NCBI GenBank assembly: GCA_043777375.1
Contig: JAYWHX010000009.1
Location: forward strand, 1 to 64,000
Length of the DNA stretch: 64,000 nt
Reading direction: 5' to 3'
Source: TH-plancto1 sp043777375
GTDB taxonomy: Bacteria; Planctomycetota; Planctomycetia; Planctomycetales; Planctomycetaceae
A program made the position numbers and the translations under genes. The notes beneath the pieces are model-generated. The model did not search any database and was not told the origin of the DNA. It was given only the letters and a program-made list of their open reading frames with translations. Shown here piece after piece: positions 47,674 through 55,935 of this stretch (within the stretch, counting starts at the first letter, position 1; each line of letters opens with the position of its first letter).

Positions 47674-47925
47674 CGATATCCGTAAGGAATCACGTCGTCA
47701 TGGTTTGACCAGATCATAGACAGTTCAGGGTCTATCTGGGAATTGTGTGACGAATCCGACCGGTGGAATCACACGGGATTGAGCCCTTGAGTCGACCTGA
47801 TGCTGTCTCGCCGCATACCCACCAAGGGGACATTCGGCAAACAGAGTGTTAGACCCGAGCAAGCTCCTCGCGGTTTCGGCAGTCCGGAGAAAACGGTAAA
47901 CCCCGTCATTATTTCGCAGTCAGAC

Positions 47926-47947
47926 GCGACGACGTGATCGTCGTCGC
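47926..47947. terminator. Hairpin behind the PH-like gene
   Basis: GCGACGACG and CGTCGTCGC form a 9-bp stem with a four-base loop, 18 bases past the stop of the minus-strand gene at 47966. It lacks a T-run. Confidence 0.4.
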
Positions 47948-47965
47948 AGAATCGGAAGGCACCGA

Positions 47966-48517
47966 CTATTGGCGGGCTTGAATCTGAGCCAATGCGGCGT
48001 CGTTGCTGACGCGGGCATCTCGAACTTCCAAAATGGCACTCCGTAGCCGGTCGGGCCGTGACACGCCCTCTAACGTGGCGAGCACAATTCCTCGGGAATC
48101 ACGCAATTCCACGTCCGCAGCGCGGTGGAAATCGTGCCCAGGGCGGACCTTACAGGTGACATCTGCGATACTCGCCAGATCGACACGCTTTTCAAGTGCG
48201 GCACCGATGGATTTACGGATCTCTACGCCGCGATTGGTCAGTAGGTAACGGTCCCCGAGGACTTTTTGACCCAGATACAGCAACACTGCGAGCGGTGCCA
48301 ACGGCAGAGCAAACAGCAGGTAAGAGAGTGGAATGCCGCCGATCCGTGTCGGAATTGAGCAGCAGATCCGTCCGATCAGCTGGCCCAGAAACGTGGCTGC
48401 CACCGAGGGATAAGTCACTTCGATGATGCGATCCTGCCCGGAGCTAACACCTGCGATGGGGGTTTGAGCCAAGACTGCCACGATCACCTCGTCGAACACC
48501 GAAACCGGCGGATGCAC
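47966..48517 (-). CDS. PH-domain-like membrane protein
   Basis: A 183-residue membrane protein. A beta-rich N-terminal segment is followed by one or two helices (PLSYLLFALPLAPLAVLLYLG, about 70-95), then a bacterial PH-like beta domain beginning KVLGDRYLLTNRGVEIRKSI and continuing to LEGVSRPDRLRSAILEVRDAR. The DRYLLTNRG pattern is typical of the YdbT/bPH_2 family. The GTG start at 48517 is supported by GGGGAG at eight bases; the frame is open six codons further to a TTG. The function is unknown, perhaps a membrane-surface scaffold. Confidence 0.78.
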   Translation of the reverse strand: MHPPVSVFDEVIVAVLAQTPIAGVSSGQDRIIEVTYPSVAATFLGQLIGRICCSIPTRIGGIPLSYLLFALPLAPLAVLLYLGQKVLGDRYLLTNRGVEIRKSIGAALEKRVDLASIADVTCKVRPGHDFHRAADVELRDSRGIVLATLEGVSRPDRLRSAILEVRDARVSNDAALAQIQARQ

Positions 48518-48749
48518 ACGCCCACTCCCCGCCAATCAACGGCGAAAAGTGGAGAATTCGCTCTTCAGAACCTATCAGACCGAGGTCCATTTCGCCACTG
48601 AACCCCTATCCGTTTCAACGTTTGGGAAAACCCTTGCCTTGTGGGAGGTTACGATGGATGATCCAGCGAAACGTCGAGGGTTGAGCGATGAGAGTTGAAA
48701 GATCCTCAACCCTCAACCCACTGACTTCAACCCTCCTCGGGACTCCTCT

Positions 48750-49796
48750 ATGACCGGTTTGAAATCACTTGTGGCCTGCGGAACCCGTTTGTGGCTCGAC
48801 AGTATTGACCCTGTCCTGGTCTTGGAAAACCATGCACAAGGGGCCACGGGGGCCACCTCGAATCCGATCATTGTTTCCGAACTCATCAAAACGGGGAGGT
48901 TCGATGTCGAGATCAAGCAGCTCATCAGTCAAGGGCTCGATGACTCCGCCGTCGCCTGGAAGATGACCGACCAACTGGTCTCGCGAGCCGAAGCGGTCTT
49001 CGCCGATGTCCACGCTCGCACCCAGGGCGACGATGGCTACGTTAGCTTTGAACTCGACCCGCTCCTCGAAGACGCCAGCTGTCCACTGAGTACCGCCGAA
49101 CGAGCTGCCAAGTATGTCGAACTTGGCTTGGCGTGGAACACCGGCCACACGAACCGCATGATCAAGGTTCCCGCCACTCCCGCCGGGCTGGCCTGCCTCG
49201 AAGAGCTCGCAGCTGCCGGGATCACTTTGAACGTGACGCTGATCTTTTCCACTCGTCAGTATCGCGCCGCTCGTGATGCTGTGTGGCGCGGGGCGCAGAG
49301 GCGGAAAGACCCGACCAGCTTGAAATCCGTGTATAGCATCTTCGTCAGCCGCATCGATGTCTACTCAGCTGCCAAGGTGCCAGAGCTGACTCCTGCGGCT
49401 CAGGGCCAGGTCGGGATCGTGAATGCGAAGCGGATCTGGGCCGAGAACAATACTTGGTGGGGGCAGCACAAGCTCCCTCGCAAACAGGAGATCGTCTTCG
49501 CCAGCACGGGCACCAAAGACCCGAACCTGCCCGCCGATAAGTATGTCGCTGCACTGGCAGGCTCTGACATCCAGACCAACCCGCCTGCGACCAACGCCGC
49601 TGTCGAGAAACTCGGCCAGAGCTACTCTCGTCGCATCGACCAGAACCCCGCTGCCGAGATCCTGGCCGATATCGATGCCAAGGTCGACTTCGCGAAGCTG
49701 GAACAGACGCTGATGGACGAGGGACTCAAGAAGTTCGCCGATCCGCAGAAGGCGTTGATCCAGCTGATTGGCACAAAGCGGGCGTCGCTTGCGTAA
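48750..49796 (+). CDS. tal: Transaldolase
   Basis: Moves a three-carbon unit between sugar phosphates in the pentose phosphate pathway. The 348-residue protein has TLWLD-like RLWLDSIDP near the start, ATGATSNPII, the Schiff-base Lys139 in NRMIKVPATPAG, and the family block NVTLIFSTRQYRAARDA. The length fits the TalB-like subfamily with the C-terminal helices (KLEQTLMDEGLKKFADPQKA). ATG 48750 is the obvious start. A degenerate sulfatase gene follows after 59 bases, so the two may be co-transcribed. Confidence 0.95.
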   Translation: MTGLKSLVACGTRLWLDSIDPVLVLENHAQGATGATSNPIIVSELIKTGRFDVEIKQLISQGLDDSAVAWKMTDQLVSRAEAVFADVHARTQGDDGYVSFELDPLLEDASCPLSTAERAAKYVELGLAWNTGHTNRMIKVPATPAGLACLEELAAAGITLNVTLIFSTRQYRAARDAVWRGAQRRKDPTSLKSVYSIFVSRIDVYSAAKVPELTPAAQGQVGIVNAKRIWAENNTWWGQHKLPRKQEIVFASTGTKDPNLPADKYVAALAGSDIQTNPPATNAAVEKLGQSYSRRIDQNPAAEILADIDAKVDFAKLEQTLMDEGLKKFADPQKALIQLIGTKRASLA

Positions 49797-49855
49797 ATCG
49801 AAACTCGACAGACTGACGTCTGCCGCTCACTGTTAGTTGCTAGACGGACCCCTCC

Positions 49856-51016
49856 TTGCCTCGTCACGTCATCCTCATCACGCTCGATCATCTCGCCGCC
49901 AGTCAGGTTGGAGCATACGGCCAATATCGGGCGCGGACTCCAGCGCTCGATCAGCTCGCCTCGCGGGCAGCTGTGTTTCACAACGGCCTGTGTCATGCGG
50001 TGCCGGGCGGAGGGCGATCACCGACCGAGGATTGGTCAGCGCAGCCCGTCGTCGCGGATTCTCTCGACGCAATGCAGGTGGCCGGAGTCCTCGTCGAGAC
50101 CGTGAAGCAAACCGCCGACCAGACTCCCCGTGATTGGGTTCACGACGGCGTTGCGGCGATTCGGTCTCAGCTGTCGAGTGAGCGAACAGGGCTAACTTGG
50201 ATTCAGGGAATCGGCATCTCCGATCCGTGGGTGCCGGACCATGTGGGTTGGGACGCGGAAGTCGCGCGTTTGCTCGGAACCTCGTGGGAGGAACTCCTCG
50301 CTGATGAGTCCGAGGAGATGACCCCCGCTCTGGCGATTGAGGAGCTGATCGCCGAGGGTGCCTTCACCCGCCTTCGCCAGCCGAATGAGCCCGACACCGT
50401 CGTCGATCGGTTGAGCCTCGCCCTGTATGCCACATGCGTCGAGAAGCTCGACGACCGACTGGGCCGACTCATTCGCGAGTACCAACGCCACGCCCAGCCC
50501 GATAGCTTGCTGATCATCACCGGACTGCTCGGTGACAACCTGCCCCGGCAATGGCCCATCGTCAGGCGCATTCAGCTGCATACCGAACTGGTGCGAGTCC
50601 CCCTGATTGTGCAGGCGGGTGAAGGCCACGCCGGTGGGTCGACGGTTCTCGAACTGGTGCAGACGACCGACATCGCCGAGACGTTGGCGACATGGTTGTT
50701 GTCCGAAGAGAGTCGCCTTTTTCTCCGAAAAAGGACGTCCTTTTTCGGAGAAAAAGGCGACAATCCCCTAATTAATCTCCTCACGGTGGCAAACAAAACC
50801 ACCCCCGGTCGCCCTTTCGTCCGCGTCTCCACGCCCACCGGTGAAACCCTCACCCGCACCTCCGACGCTCAACTCGTCACCCGCACCGCCAACCCCGCCC
50901 AAGACGAAACCGAACCCACCGAGTGGTTGACCCTCAAACCTGAAGACGCCTGGGACCTGCTCAATGTCGCCGAGCAGCATCAGGATTTGGTCGAGACGAT
51001 CAAGGGCTCAGGCTGA
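49856..51016 (+). CDS. Sulfatase-like protein, probably inactive, with embedded palindrome
   Basis: A 386-residue protein of the alkaline phosphatase/sulfatase fold: MPRHVILITLDHLAASQVGA and RTPALDQLASRAAVFHNGLC match the sulfatase N-terminus. The formylglycine signature C/S-x-P-x-R is absent (the region reads LCHAVPGGGRSP), and the usual paired Asp of the metal site is LDHL, so hydrolase activity is unlikely. There is no signal peptide, so it is probably cytosolic. The start is TTG 49856. A perfect 50-bp palindrome (50712-50761) encodes LFLRKRTSFFGEKGD in frame near residue 290. It follows transaldolase by 59 bases. Confidence 0.75.
   Translation: MPRHVILITLDHLAASQVGAYGQYRARTPALDQLASRAAVFHNGLCHAVPGGGRSPTEDWSAQPVVADSLDAMQVAGVLVETVKQTADQTPRDWVHDGVAAIRSQLSSERTGLTWIQGIGISDPWVPDHVGWDAEVARLLGTSWEELLADESEEMTPALAIEELIAEGAFTRLRQPNEPDTVVDRLSLALYATCVEKLDDRLGRLIREYQRHAQPDSLLIITGLLGDNLPRQWPIVRRIQLHTELVRVPLIVQAGEGHAGGSTVLELVQTTDIAETLATWLLSEESRLFLRKRTSFFGEKGDNPLINLLTVANKTTPGRPFVRVSTPTGETLTRTSDAQLVTRTANPAQDETEPTEWLTLKPEDAWDLLNVAEQHQDLVETIKGSG
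50712..50761. repeat. Perfect 50-bp palindrome inside the sulfatase-like CDS
   Basis: Two 25-bp halves, beginning GTCGCCTTTTTCTCCG, are exactly complementary with no loop. The element lies in frame in a coding sequence whose reading continues on both sides. Confidence 0.95.
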
Positions 51017-51145
51017 GCTCACCCTCCGTGTCCTCACTGGCCCTTCAGAGCAGAGTCTGGGAAACTCTACTCGACCGCTATGAGACGGGCAGAATTGACC
51101 GTCCGAAAACGGGCGTGGTAGAAATCCAACAATGGGTGGAAAGCT

Positions 51146-51661
51146 ATGGAACTTAACGATCTAACAATTGCCAAGAAGCAATGGTTTGAGGGGGATTCCC
51201 TCGAAGCCGGAAGACTCTTGTTTGAAAGAATTCCTCCCGGACAGCGAGCAGCTTGGGCATGCCGCATTTTAGAAGTAGCGGTTCGGAGTGTCGGTGTGTC
51301 GAATCCACTCTACGATCAGCTGCTTACAATTCAGCAATCCGAGTGGAACACAACAAAATTGGAGCATTTTGACCGAATTCGAAATCAAACATTGGTACTC
51401 GAATCCAGTTCGCATTCTTGGCGTCCAGCTTCGCAGGAATTGATCCTGTCGTACATCGCTGAAAACGTTGCCAAAGTCATCTATAACGAATGTGAGACAG
51501 ACGACGAGTTCGATGAAGATTCTGGATCGTGGGTCGTAAGGTGTCTCGCCGATCTCTCGGACTCCTCGGGAATGTCAGAATGGCGAAATGTGTTTTGGGA
51601 AACAATGATCAGAAAAACAGAGCAGTCCACTCAGGGAGAGGGTCGCTCAAAAAGCGATTGA
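51146..51661 (+). CDS. Hypothetical protein
   Basis: Unrecognised 171-residue protein starting MELNDLTIAKKQWFEGDSLE. It is mostly helical, with no membrane helix and no signal peptide, and ends in a Ser/Gln-rich tail. Its sequence is more AT-rich than neighbours, with ATT, AAT and ATA codons more frequent, so it may have been acquired by transfer. ATG 51146 follows GGTGGAAAGCT. Its only neighbour on the same strand is the sulfatase-like gene, 129 bases upstream. Confidence 0.6.
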   Translation: MELNDLTIAKKQWFEGDSLEAGRLLFERIPPGQRAAWACRILEVAVRSVGVSNPLYDQLLTIQQSEWNTTKLEHFDRIRNQTLVLESSSHSWRPASQELILSYIAENVAKVIYNECETDDEFDEDSGSWVVRCLADLSDSSGMSEWRNVFWETMIRKTEQSTQGEGRSKSD

Positions 51662-51930
51662 AGCGTTTGGAAGACGTGGGAATACGACTGGCCAGCTTGT
51701 CACCTTGGCTCAGACAGGAATGTCTCACGCAAAGGCACGAGGCACCAATTGAGGTCCATCCATGAATCCCCGGAGGATGCACGCATGAAATTCCTCTACT
51801 CATCCTGGTATTTCGAGGCAGTATCCAGAGGCATTGAAAGGCGAACACATCCGCCGTAACCTTTTGGGGCTTGAAACACAGCCACCCCAACGTCAATCAC
51901 GTTTGGGTAAAAACTCACACGACCCCCCCC

Positions 51931-52398
51931 ATGAACAAGCTCTACCAAAACCACGGCCTTCTCTTCCGCTACCCACCTGCGTGGTCCTTGGCCGAGGAGG
52001 CGGGCGAGGGATGCGTGACGATTACGGTGGCGCCTGGCGAGACTGGATTCTGGTCCGTCATGGTTCTGCATGATCGGCCCGAGGTCGAAGAAGTTCTCGA
52101 AGCAGCTGCCGATACGTTCATGGAGCTGTATGACGAGGTCGATGTCTTCGATTTGACCGCCGAGCTGGCCCATCATCCGGGGCTGGGACGCGACATCGAA
52201 TTCGTGTGCTTCGAACTTCTGAACCGCGCCGAGCTGCGGGCGTTTCGCACAGCTCACAACACCATTCTGGTGACGAATCAGGGGACTGACACCGAACTCG
52301 ACGAGTTGCAGCCGCTCTTCGACGAGATCACCTGCTCGCTGGAAGTCCCCGACGGTTTCCTGGCCGGGACGCCTCAGCGGTGGGTCGAGGAGGAGTGA
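51931..52398 (+). CDS. Hypothetical protein
   Basis: Unrecognised 155-residue protein beginning MNKLYQNHGLLFRYPPAW. It reads as an alpha/beta domain with VTITVAPGETGFWSVMVLHD, a helix PEVEEVLEAAADTFMELYDE, and an acidic C-terminus (LAGTPQRWVEEE). The pattern is reminiscent of PsbP/DUF1795-type small domains, but this is only a guess. The start is ATG 51931, since the frame from 51871 adds an unlikely head. A pyrimidine-rich run of C precedes the start. HDAC follows 93 bases later. Confidence 0.7.
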   Translation: MNKLYQNHGLLFRYPPAWSLAEEAGEGCVTITVAPGETGFWSVMVLHDRPEVEEVLEAAADTFMELYDEVDVFDLTAELAHHPGLGRDIEFVCFELLNRAELRAFRTAHNTILVTNQGTDTELDELQPLFDEITCSLEVPDGFLAGTPQRWVEEE

Positions 52399-52491
52399 GT
52401 GGGAGCGGCATCCAGCCCCTCTCCGTACCGTGGGCTTCAGCTCACGCGACTCTGACAGTCTTGCTGCATCTTCCTTGCGAAGGCATACGAA

Positions 52492-53436
52492 GTGACGACC
52501 CGCCGGATTGCCCTGTGGAAAGACGACCTGTTCCTGGCCCATGACACTGGGAAGCATCCGGAGTGCGCCGACCGGCTGCGGGCGATTCATGCGAAGCTGG
52601 AAGGCTCGTCGATCTGGCCATCGCTGGATGTGCAGCCACTCGCCCAGATCGACCGGGCGCTGGTTGAGCGCGTGCATCCGCCACTGATGCTGAAGGCGAT
52701 CGAAGCGATCTGCGCCCAAGGCGGCGGACGACTCGATGCCGATACGGTCGCCTGTCCCCAGTCGGGAGATGTCGCTCTCACCGCAGCTGCGTGTGCGGTC
52801 GCAGCTGTGGAAGCGGTCGTGAAGGGGACGTTCCAGCGGGCGATGTGCCTCATTCGTCCTCCGGGACATCATGCGCTCGTTGCGAAGCCGATGGGGTTTT
52901 GCCTGTACAACAACATCGCCATCGCAGCTGCCCATGCGCGGCAGGCTCTGGGGCTCGACCGGGTGTTGATCGTCGATTGGGATGTCCACCACGGCAACGG
53001 GACGCAGGACATTTTCTACAGCGATGGAACGGTCTACTTCCTCTCGCTGCATCGGTCGCCGTTCTATCCCGGCACCGGAGACGCTGACGAGACCGGCACG
53101 GGGCGTGGCCTCGGCTGGACCAGCAATGTCCCACTGGCCTTCGGCATCAGCCGCAAGAACTACATCGAGTCGTTCGAGAAATCCCTCTCCCGCGCCGTCG
53201 AACTATGCCGCCCCCAGCTGATCCTGCTGAGTGCCGGTTTCGACGCCCATCGCGAAGACCCCGTCGGGTCACTGGGGCTAGAGGTCGAGGACTTCGCGAC
53301 TCTGACGAAGCTGGTGGTGGATGCCTCGACGATCACCGCTGGTGGCCGCATCGTGAGCCTGCTCGAGGGCGGGTATCATGTGGATCGATTGGCGGAGTCG
53401 GTGGAAGTGCATCTGAAGACGCTGATTGATGGATAG
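52492..53436 (+). CDS. Histone deacetylase family protein
   Basis: Zinc-dependent deacetylase of the HDAC/acetylpolyamine amidohydrolase superfamily, 314 residues. The signature is RPPGHHALVAKPMGFCLYNN, with the catalytic His pair. VDWDVHHGNGTQDIFY holds two zinc ligands, and LLSAGFDAHREDPVGSLGL the third with the conserved Asp. GGYHVDRLAES ends the domain. The substrate could be acetylated lysine or a polyamine; bacterial members are not linked to histones. The start is GTG 52492, preceded by GAAGG. An inverted repeat follows its stop. Confidence 0.94.
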   Translation: MTTRRIALWKDDLFLAHDTGKHPECADRLRAIHAKLEGSSIWPSLDVQPLAQIDRALVERVHPPLMLKAIEAICAQGGGRLDADTVACPQSGDVALTAAACAVAAVEAVVKGTFQRAMCLIRPPGHHALVAKPMGFCLYNNIAIAAAHARQALGLDRVLIVDWDVHHGNGTQDIFYSDGTVYFLSLHRSPFYPGTGDADETGTGRGLGWTSNVPLAFGISRKNYIESFEKSLSRAVELCRPQLILLSAGFDAHREDPVGSLGLEVEDFATLTKLVVDASTITAGGRIVSLLEGGYHVDRLAESVEVHLKTLIDG

Positions 53437-53479
53437 TGTTGCGTCAACGCTTAGACTTGGGGTTGATTTAGGCACGCCT

Positions 53480-53562
53480 GGGAGGGCGAAGCTCCTGCTG
53501 AGCCGCGAGCCAAGGGGACACGGCGCATTTCAATCGCGGCTCGGCAGGAGCCTCGCCCTCCC
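53480..53562. repeat. Inverted repeat, 29-bp arms (27 matching)
   Basis: Left arm 53480-53508 (GGGAGGGCGAAGCTCC onward) and right arm 53534-53562 are complementary at 27 of 29 positions; both differences still allow G-U pairing in RNA. The arm core GCAGGAGCYTCGCCCT recurs singly at 45772-45795 and in diverged form near 33080. It fills the gap between the HDAC gene and a membrane protein gene. Confidence 0.85.
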
Positions 53563-53637
53563 GACTGAGGCGAACCGTTACTTTTCGCGTTGACCAGGCC
53601 TTTGCTTCAAAGTCCCTGTTTCCAAGGAACCAAACCA

Positions 53638-54240
53638 GTGGATACGAAATCAATCCCTTCAGGAACTCCAGCTCACGAGCCGGAACCGAGTTATCGGGCG
53701 CTGGGGTTACTCATCACGATCATGCTCGGTTTTGTTTTGTTCGCAGTCGGAATGGTGGCTCAACTCCTGATCTACTCTCTTCGGGAGATTGCCATCAAGT
53801 ATGGCCTTGATGATCCCGTTTCAGGCAGCTGGTTCTATCAGTCTTTCGGCTTGCGTGGGACAGAATACCTGCTGGCGATTTCACTCTGGCCATGGTGGTT
53901 CTTGCTGGCAATCTACTTCCGCTGTGCTTATCAGTTTCCCGACAATATCCAATTCTCGCGAGTCTTCGGGTACTCACTGATCACATGGGGAACAGCCGTC
54001 CTAGTCTTCATTGGTTTTGGGGCGACGATTGCTGGAATGCCGTTCGTCATTTTGCTTTCAGGGATTGGTTCCCCACACATGTCCATGAAAGTCGTCCCCC
54101 TGGTGTCTTGGCTTCTTCCCACCATCGTGATCGGTATGATCATCTACTGGACTTGGAAAACTATCAGGTTCGAGCGTAACCCAACAGGAGGGCTTCAAAC
54201 TGTGAGGCGGCCGCCCGCTGCCAAGCCGAGCCGGAATTGA
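53638..54240 (+). CDS. Membrane protein of unknown function, four helices
   Basis: A 200-residue protein with four hydrophobic helices: LGLLITIMLGFVLFAVGMVA, YLLAISLWPWWFLLAIYF, FGYSLITWGTAVLVFIGFG and VSWLLPTIVIGMIIYWTW. I do not recognise it. The N-terminus (residues 1-20, VDTKSIPSGTPAHEPEPSYR after the start) is soluble, and the C-terminus ends in a basic Pro-rich tail (RRPPAAKPSRN). The start is GTG 53638, with AAGGA about ten bases upstream; the frame is also open from a TTG at 53590. It stands alone between two repeats and a c-type heme protein gene. Confidence 0.7.
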   Translation: MDTKSIPSGTPAHEPEPSYRALGLLITIMLGFVLFAVGMVAQLLIYSLREIAIKYGLDDPVSGSWFYQSFGLRGTEYLLAISLWPWWFLLAIYFRCAYQFPDNIQFSRVFGYSLITWGTAVLVFIGFGATIAGMPFVILLSGIGSPHMSMKVVPLVSWLLPTIVIGMIIYWTWKTIRFERNPTGGLQTVRRPPAAKPSRN

Positions 54241-54435
54241 TTCGGGTTTGTGTTTTCTCAAATTCCAATCTCCGGGAATGCTGGCCCATTCCTCAAATCC
54301 CAGTTTGAATGGCTGCCGAATGCCGAGTAGGATTAAAGAGGAGTACGCAATGCCTGTTTTATGCGGTCACTTGGATCGCATCCCGCCTCGACAGGCTGTG
54401 ACGACTCTTCCCGCCTTTGGTCTTGGAAGCTCGCC

Positions 54436-55746
54436 ATGTCGACTCCGCGTGTCGCTTTCGCCGTCTTCACGGCCAGTTTGCTGAGCCAGTTGTGGCTCGG
54501 TTCTGCCTCAGCTCAGATGGAGTTCGAGGCCGCTCCGATCTCGTATGAGACGGCACCGGTCGATACGGCCATTAGTCGATTGCAGGCCCAGATCGACTCG
54601 GGCGAGATCGACCTCAAACCGGATGGCAAACGTGGCTACCTCGAAGCAGTCTTGAAACTGCTCGCTGTGCCTCAGTCGTCCCAGGTACTCGTCTTCTCGA
54701 AGACCAGTCTCCAGCTCAGGCGGATCACCCCGGATCGCCCGCGCGCGGTGTATTTCAATGACGACCTGTACATCGGCTATTGCCAGCATGGTGATGTGTT
54801 GGAGGTCGCTGCACAAGACGCCCAGCAGGGAACGATCTTTTACACGCTCGATCAAGGCGAACCCGAATCTGCGAACATGAAGCCGCAATTCGTGCGGGAC
54901 CGTGGGCAATGCATCACGTGCCACGCCTCTTCGCGGACGCAGGGAGTTCCCGGGCTGCTGGTTCGATCGGTCTACTCCGACGGAGGAGGCCATCCGCTGC
55001 TGGGGTCGGGCACGTTCTCCACGGATCACACCAGCCCGTTCTCCAAGCGGTGGGGCGGCTGGTATGTCAGCGGGCAACATGGTTCGATGCGGCACATGGG
55101 GAATGTGCTGGCGAATCGAAAAACACCGGAAGCTCTGGACCGCGAGGCGGGAGCCAATGCGACCGACCTCAGCAAGTTCGTCTCCGTCGGGCACTATTTG
55201 ACACCGCACAGCGACCTCGTGGCCCTGATGGTGCTGGAGCATCAGGTGCAGATGCACAACTTCATCACCCTCGCCAATTTCGAGACTCGCAGCGCGCTGC
55301 ACCATGACGTGATTATGAACGAAGCCCTCGAACGCCCGGAGGAGTTCCGGAGTGAACTGACTGAACGCCGCATTCACGGTGTCACCGAAAAGCTGGTCCG
55401 CTACATGCTGTTCAGTCAGGAATACGCGCTCGAAGCCCCGGTTTCCGGCACCTCGGGATTCGCCGAGGAGTTCGCAGCCCAAGGGCCCCGCGATTCCAAA
55501 GGCCGCTCGCTGAGAGATCTCGACCTGCAAACCCGCCTGCTCAAATACCCGTGCAGCTCCCTGATCTACTCGGCTGCGTTCACACAATTGCCCTCAGCAG
55601 CGAAGTCTGATGTGTTGGGAAAGTTACAGGCAGTACTCACCGGGAAGAACAATTCTCCGGAGTATGAGCATTTGAGTGCGGCAGACCGGCTGGCGATCTA
55701 CGAGATTTTGAAAGACACCCTGCCCGGCCTGCCAGCCGATTGGTAA
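54436..55746 (+). CDS. Exported single-heme c-type cytochrome-like protein
   Basis: A 436-residue protein with a signal peptide (VAFAVFTASLLSQLWLGS, cut near SAQ) and one CxxCH heme motif (CITCH, Cys159-His163), so it should be exported and carry one heme c. The rest is an alpha/beta body with HGSMRHMGNV, VGHYLTPHSDLVALMVLEH and EYLL-type helices; a distal Met ligand cannot be named. The whole-length pattern is one I associate with planctomycete and proteobacterial proteins of unknown role. ATG 54436 has GGAAG upstream; earlier in-frame starts would bury the leader. No oxidase or dehydrogenase partner is adjacent. Confidence 0.8.
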   Translation: MSTPRVAFAVFTASLLSQLWLGSASAQMEFEAAPISYETAPVDTAISRLQAQIDSGEIDLKPDGKRGYLEAVLKLLAVPQSSQVLVFSKTSLQLRRITPDRPRAVYFNDDLYIGYCQHGDVLEVAAQDAQQGTIFYTLDQGEPESANMKPQFVRDRGQCITCHASSRTQGVPGLLVRSVYSDGGGHPLLGSGTFSTDHTSPFSKRWGGWYVSGQHGSMRHMGNVLANRKTPEALDREAGANATDLSKFVSVGHYLTPHSDLVALMVLEHQVQMHNFITLANFETRSALHHDVIMNEALERPEEFRSELTERRIHGVTEKLVRYMLFSQEYALEAPVSGTSGFAEEFAAQGPRDSKGRSLRDLDLQTRLLKYPCSSLIYSAAFTQLPSAAKSDVLGKLQAVLTGKNNSPEYEHLSAADRLAIYEILKDTLPGLPADW

Positions 55747-55935
55747 GGAAATTCCCATCTTTTTGAGATTCCACGGGCAAACGCGACCTGCGGCAGGGCG
55801 AGGCCCGTGCTGGCTGATCGCTGACTGCTGAAAGCTGATCGCTCGCACTCTTTTCGTCCGCTTTTTCCAACCCGGTTGCATCTGCCGCCAAACTCCGGAG
55901 AATTAGGGGTCCAAGTTTTCGAGAAAAGGTGTGCG

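Larger units (their letters stand above)
47622..47965. other. Intergenic region, 5' side of the secreted protein gene
   Basis: A 344-base gap on the minus strand. It holds a perfect 7-bp inverted repeat GGAGTAC-A-GTACTCC (47659-47673), placed like an operator ahead of the secreted protein gene, and a hairpin (47926-47947) behind the PH-like gene. No ORF with protein character is seen. Confidence 0.5.

Noticed and set aside
51785..51859. Small 24-codon frame (MKFLYSSWYFEAVSRG) with an upstream CGGAGG
   Set aside because: Too short, with no protein-like tail and no neighbour or conservation evidence; left out.
51796..55587. Minus-strand open frames opposite the HDAC and c-heme genes
   Set aside because: They are complements of genes with CxxCH and HDAC signatures, and show no protein-like motifs themselves.
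55757..55860. GCTGATCGCTGACTGCTGAAAGCTG tract before der
   Set aside because: It looks like short direct repeats (GCTGATCGCT twice); similar tracts near 1800, 27316 and 44925 may be repeat remnants, but they are too short and diverged to define.
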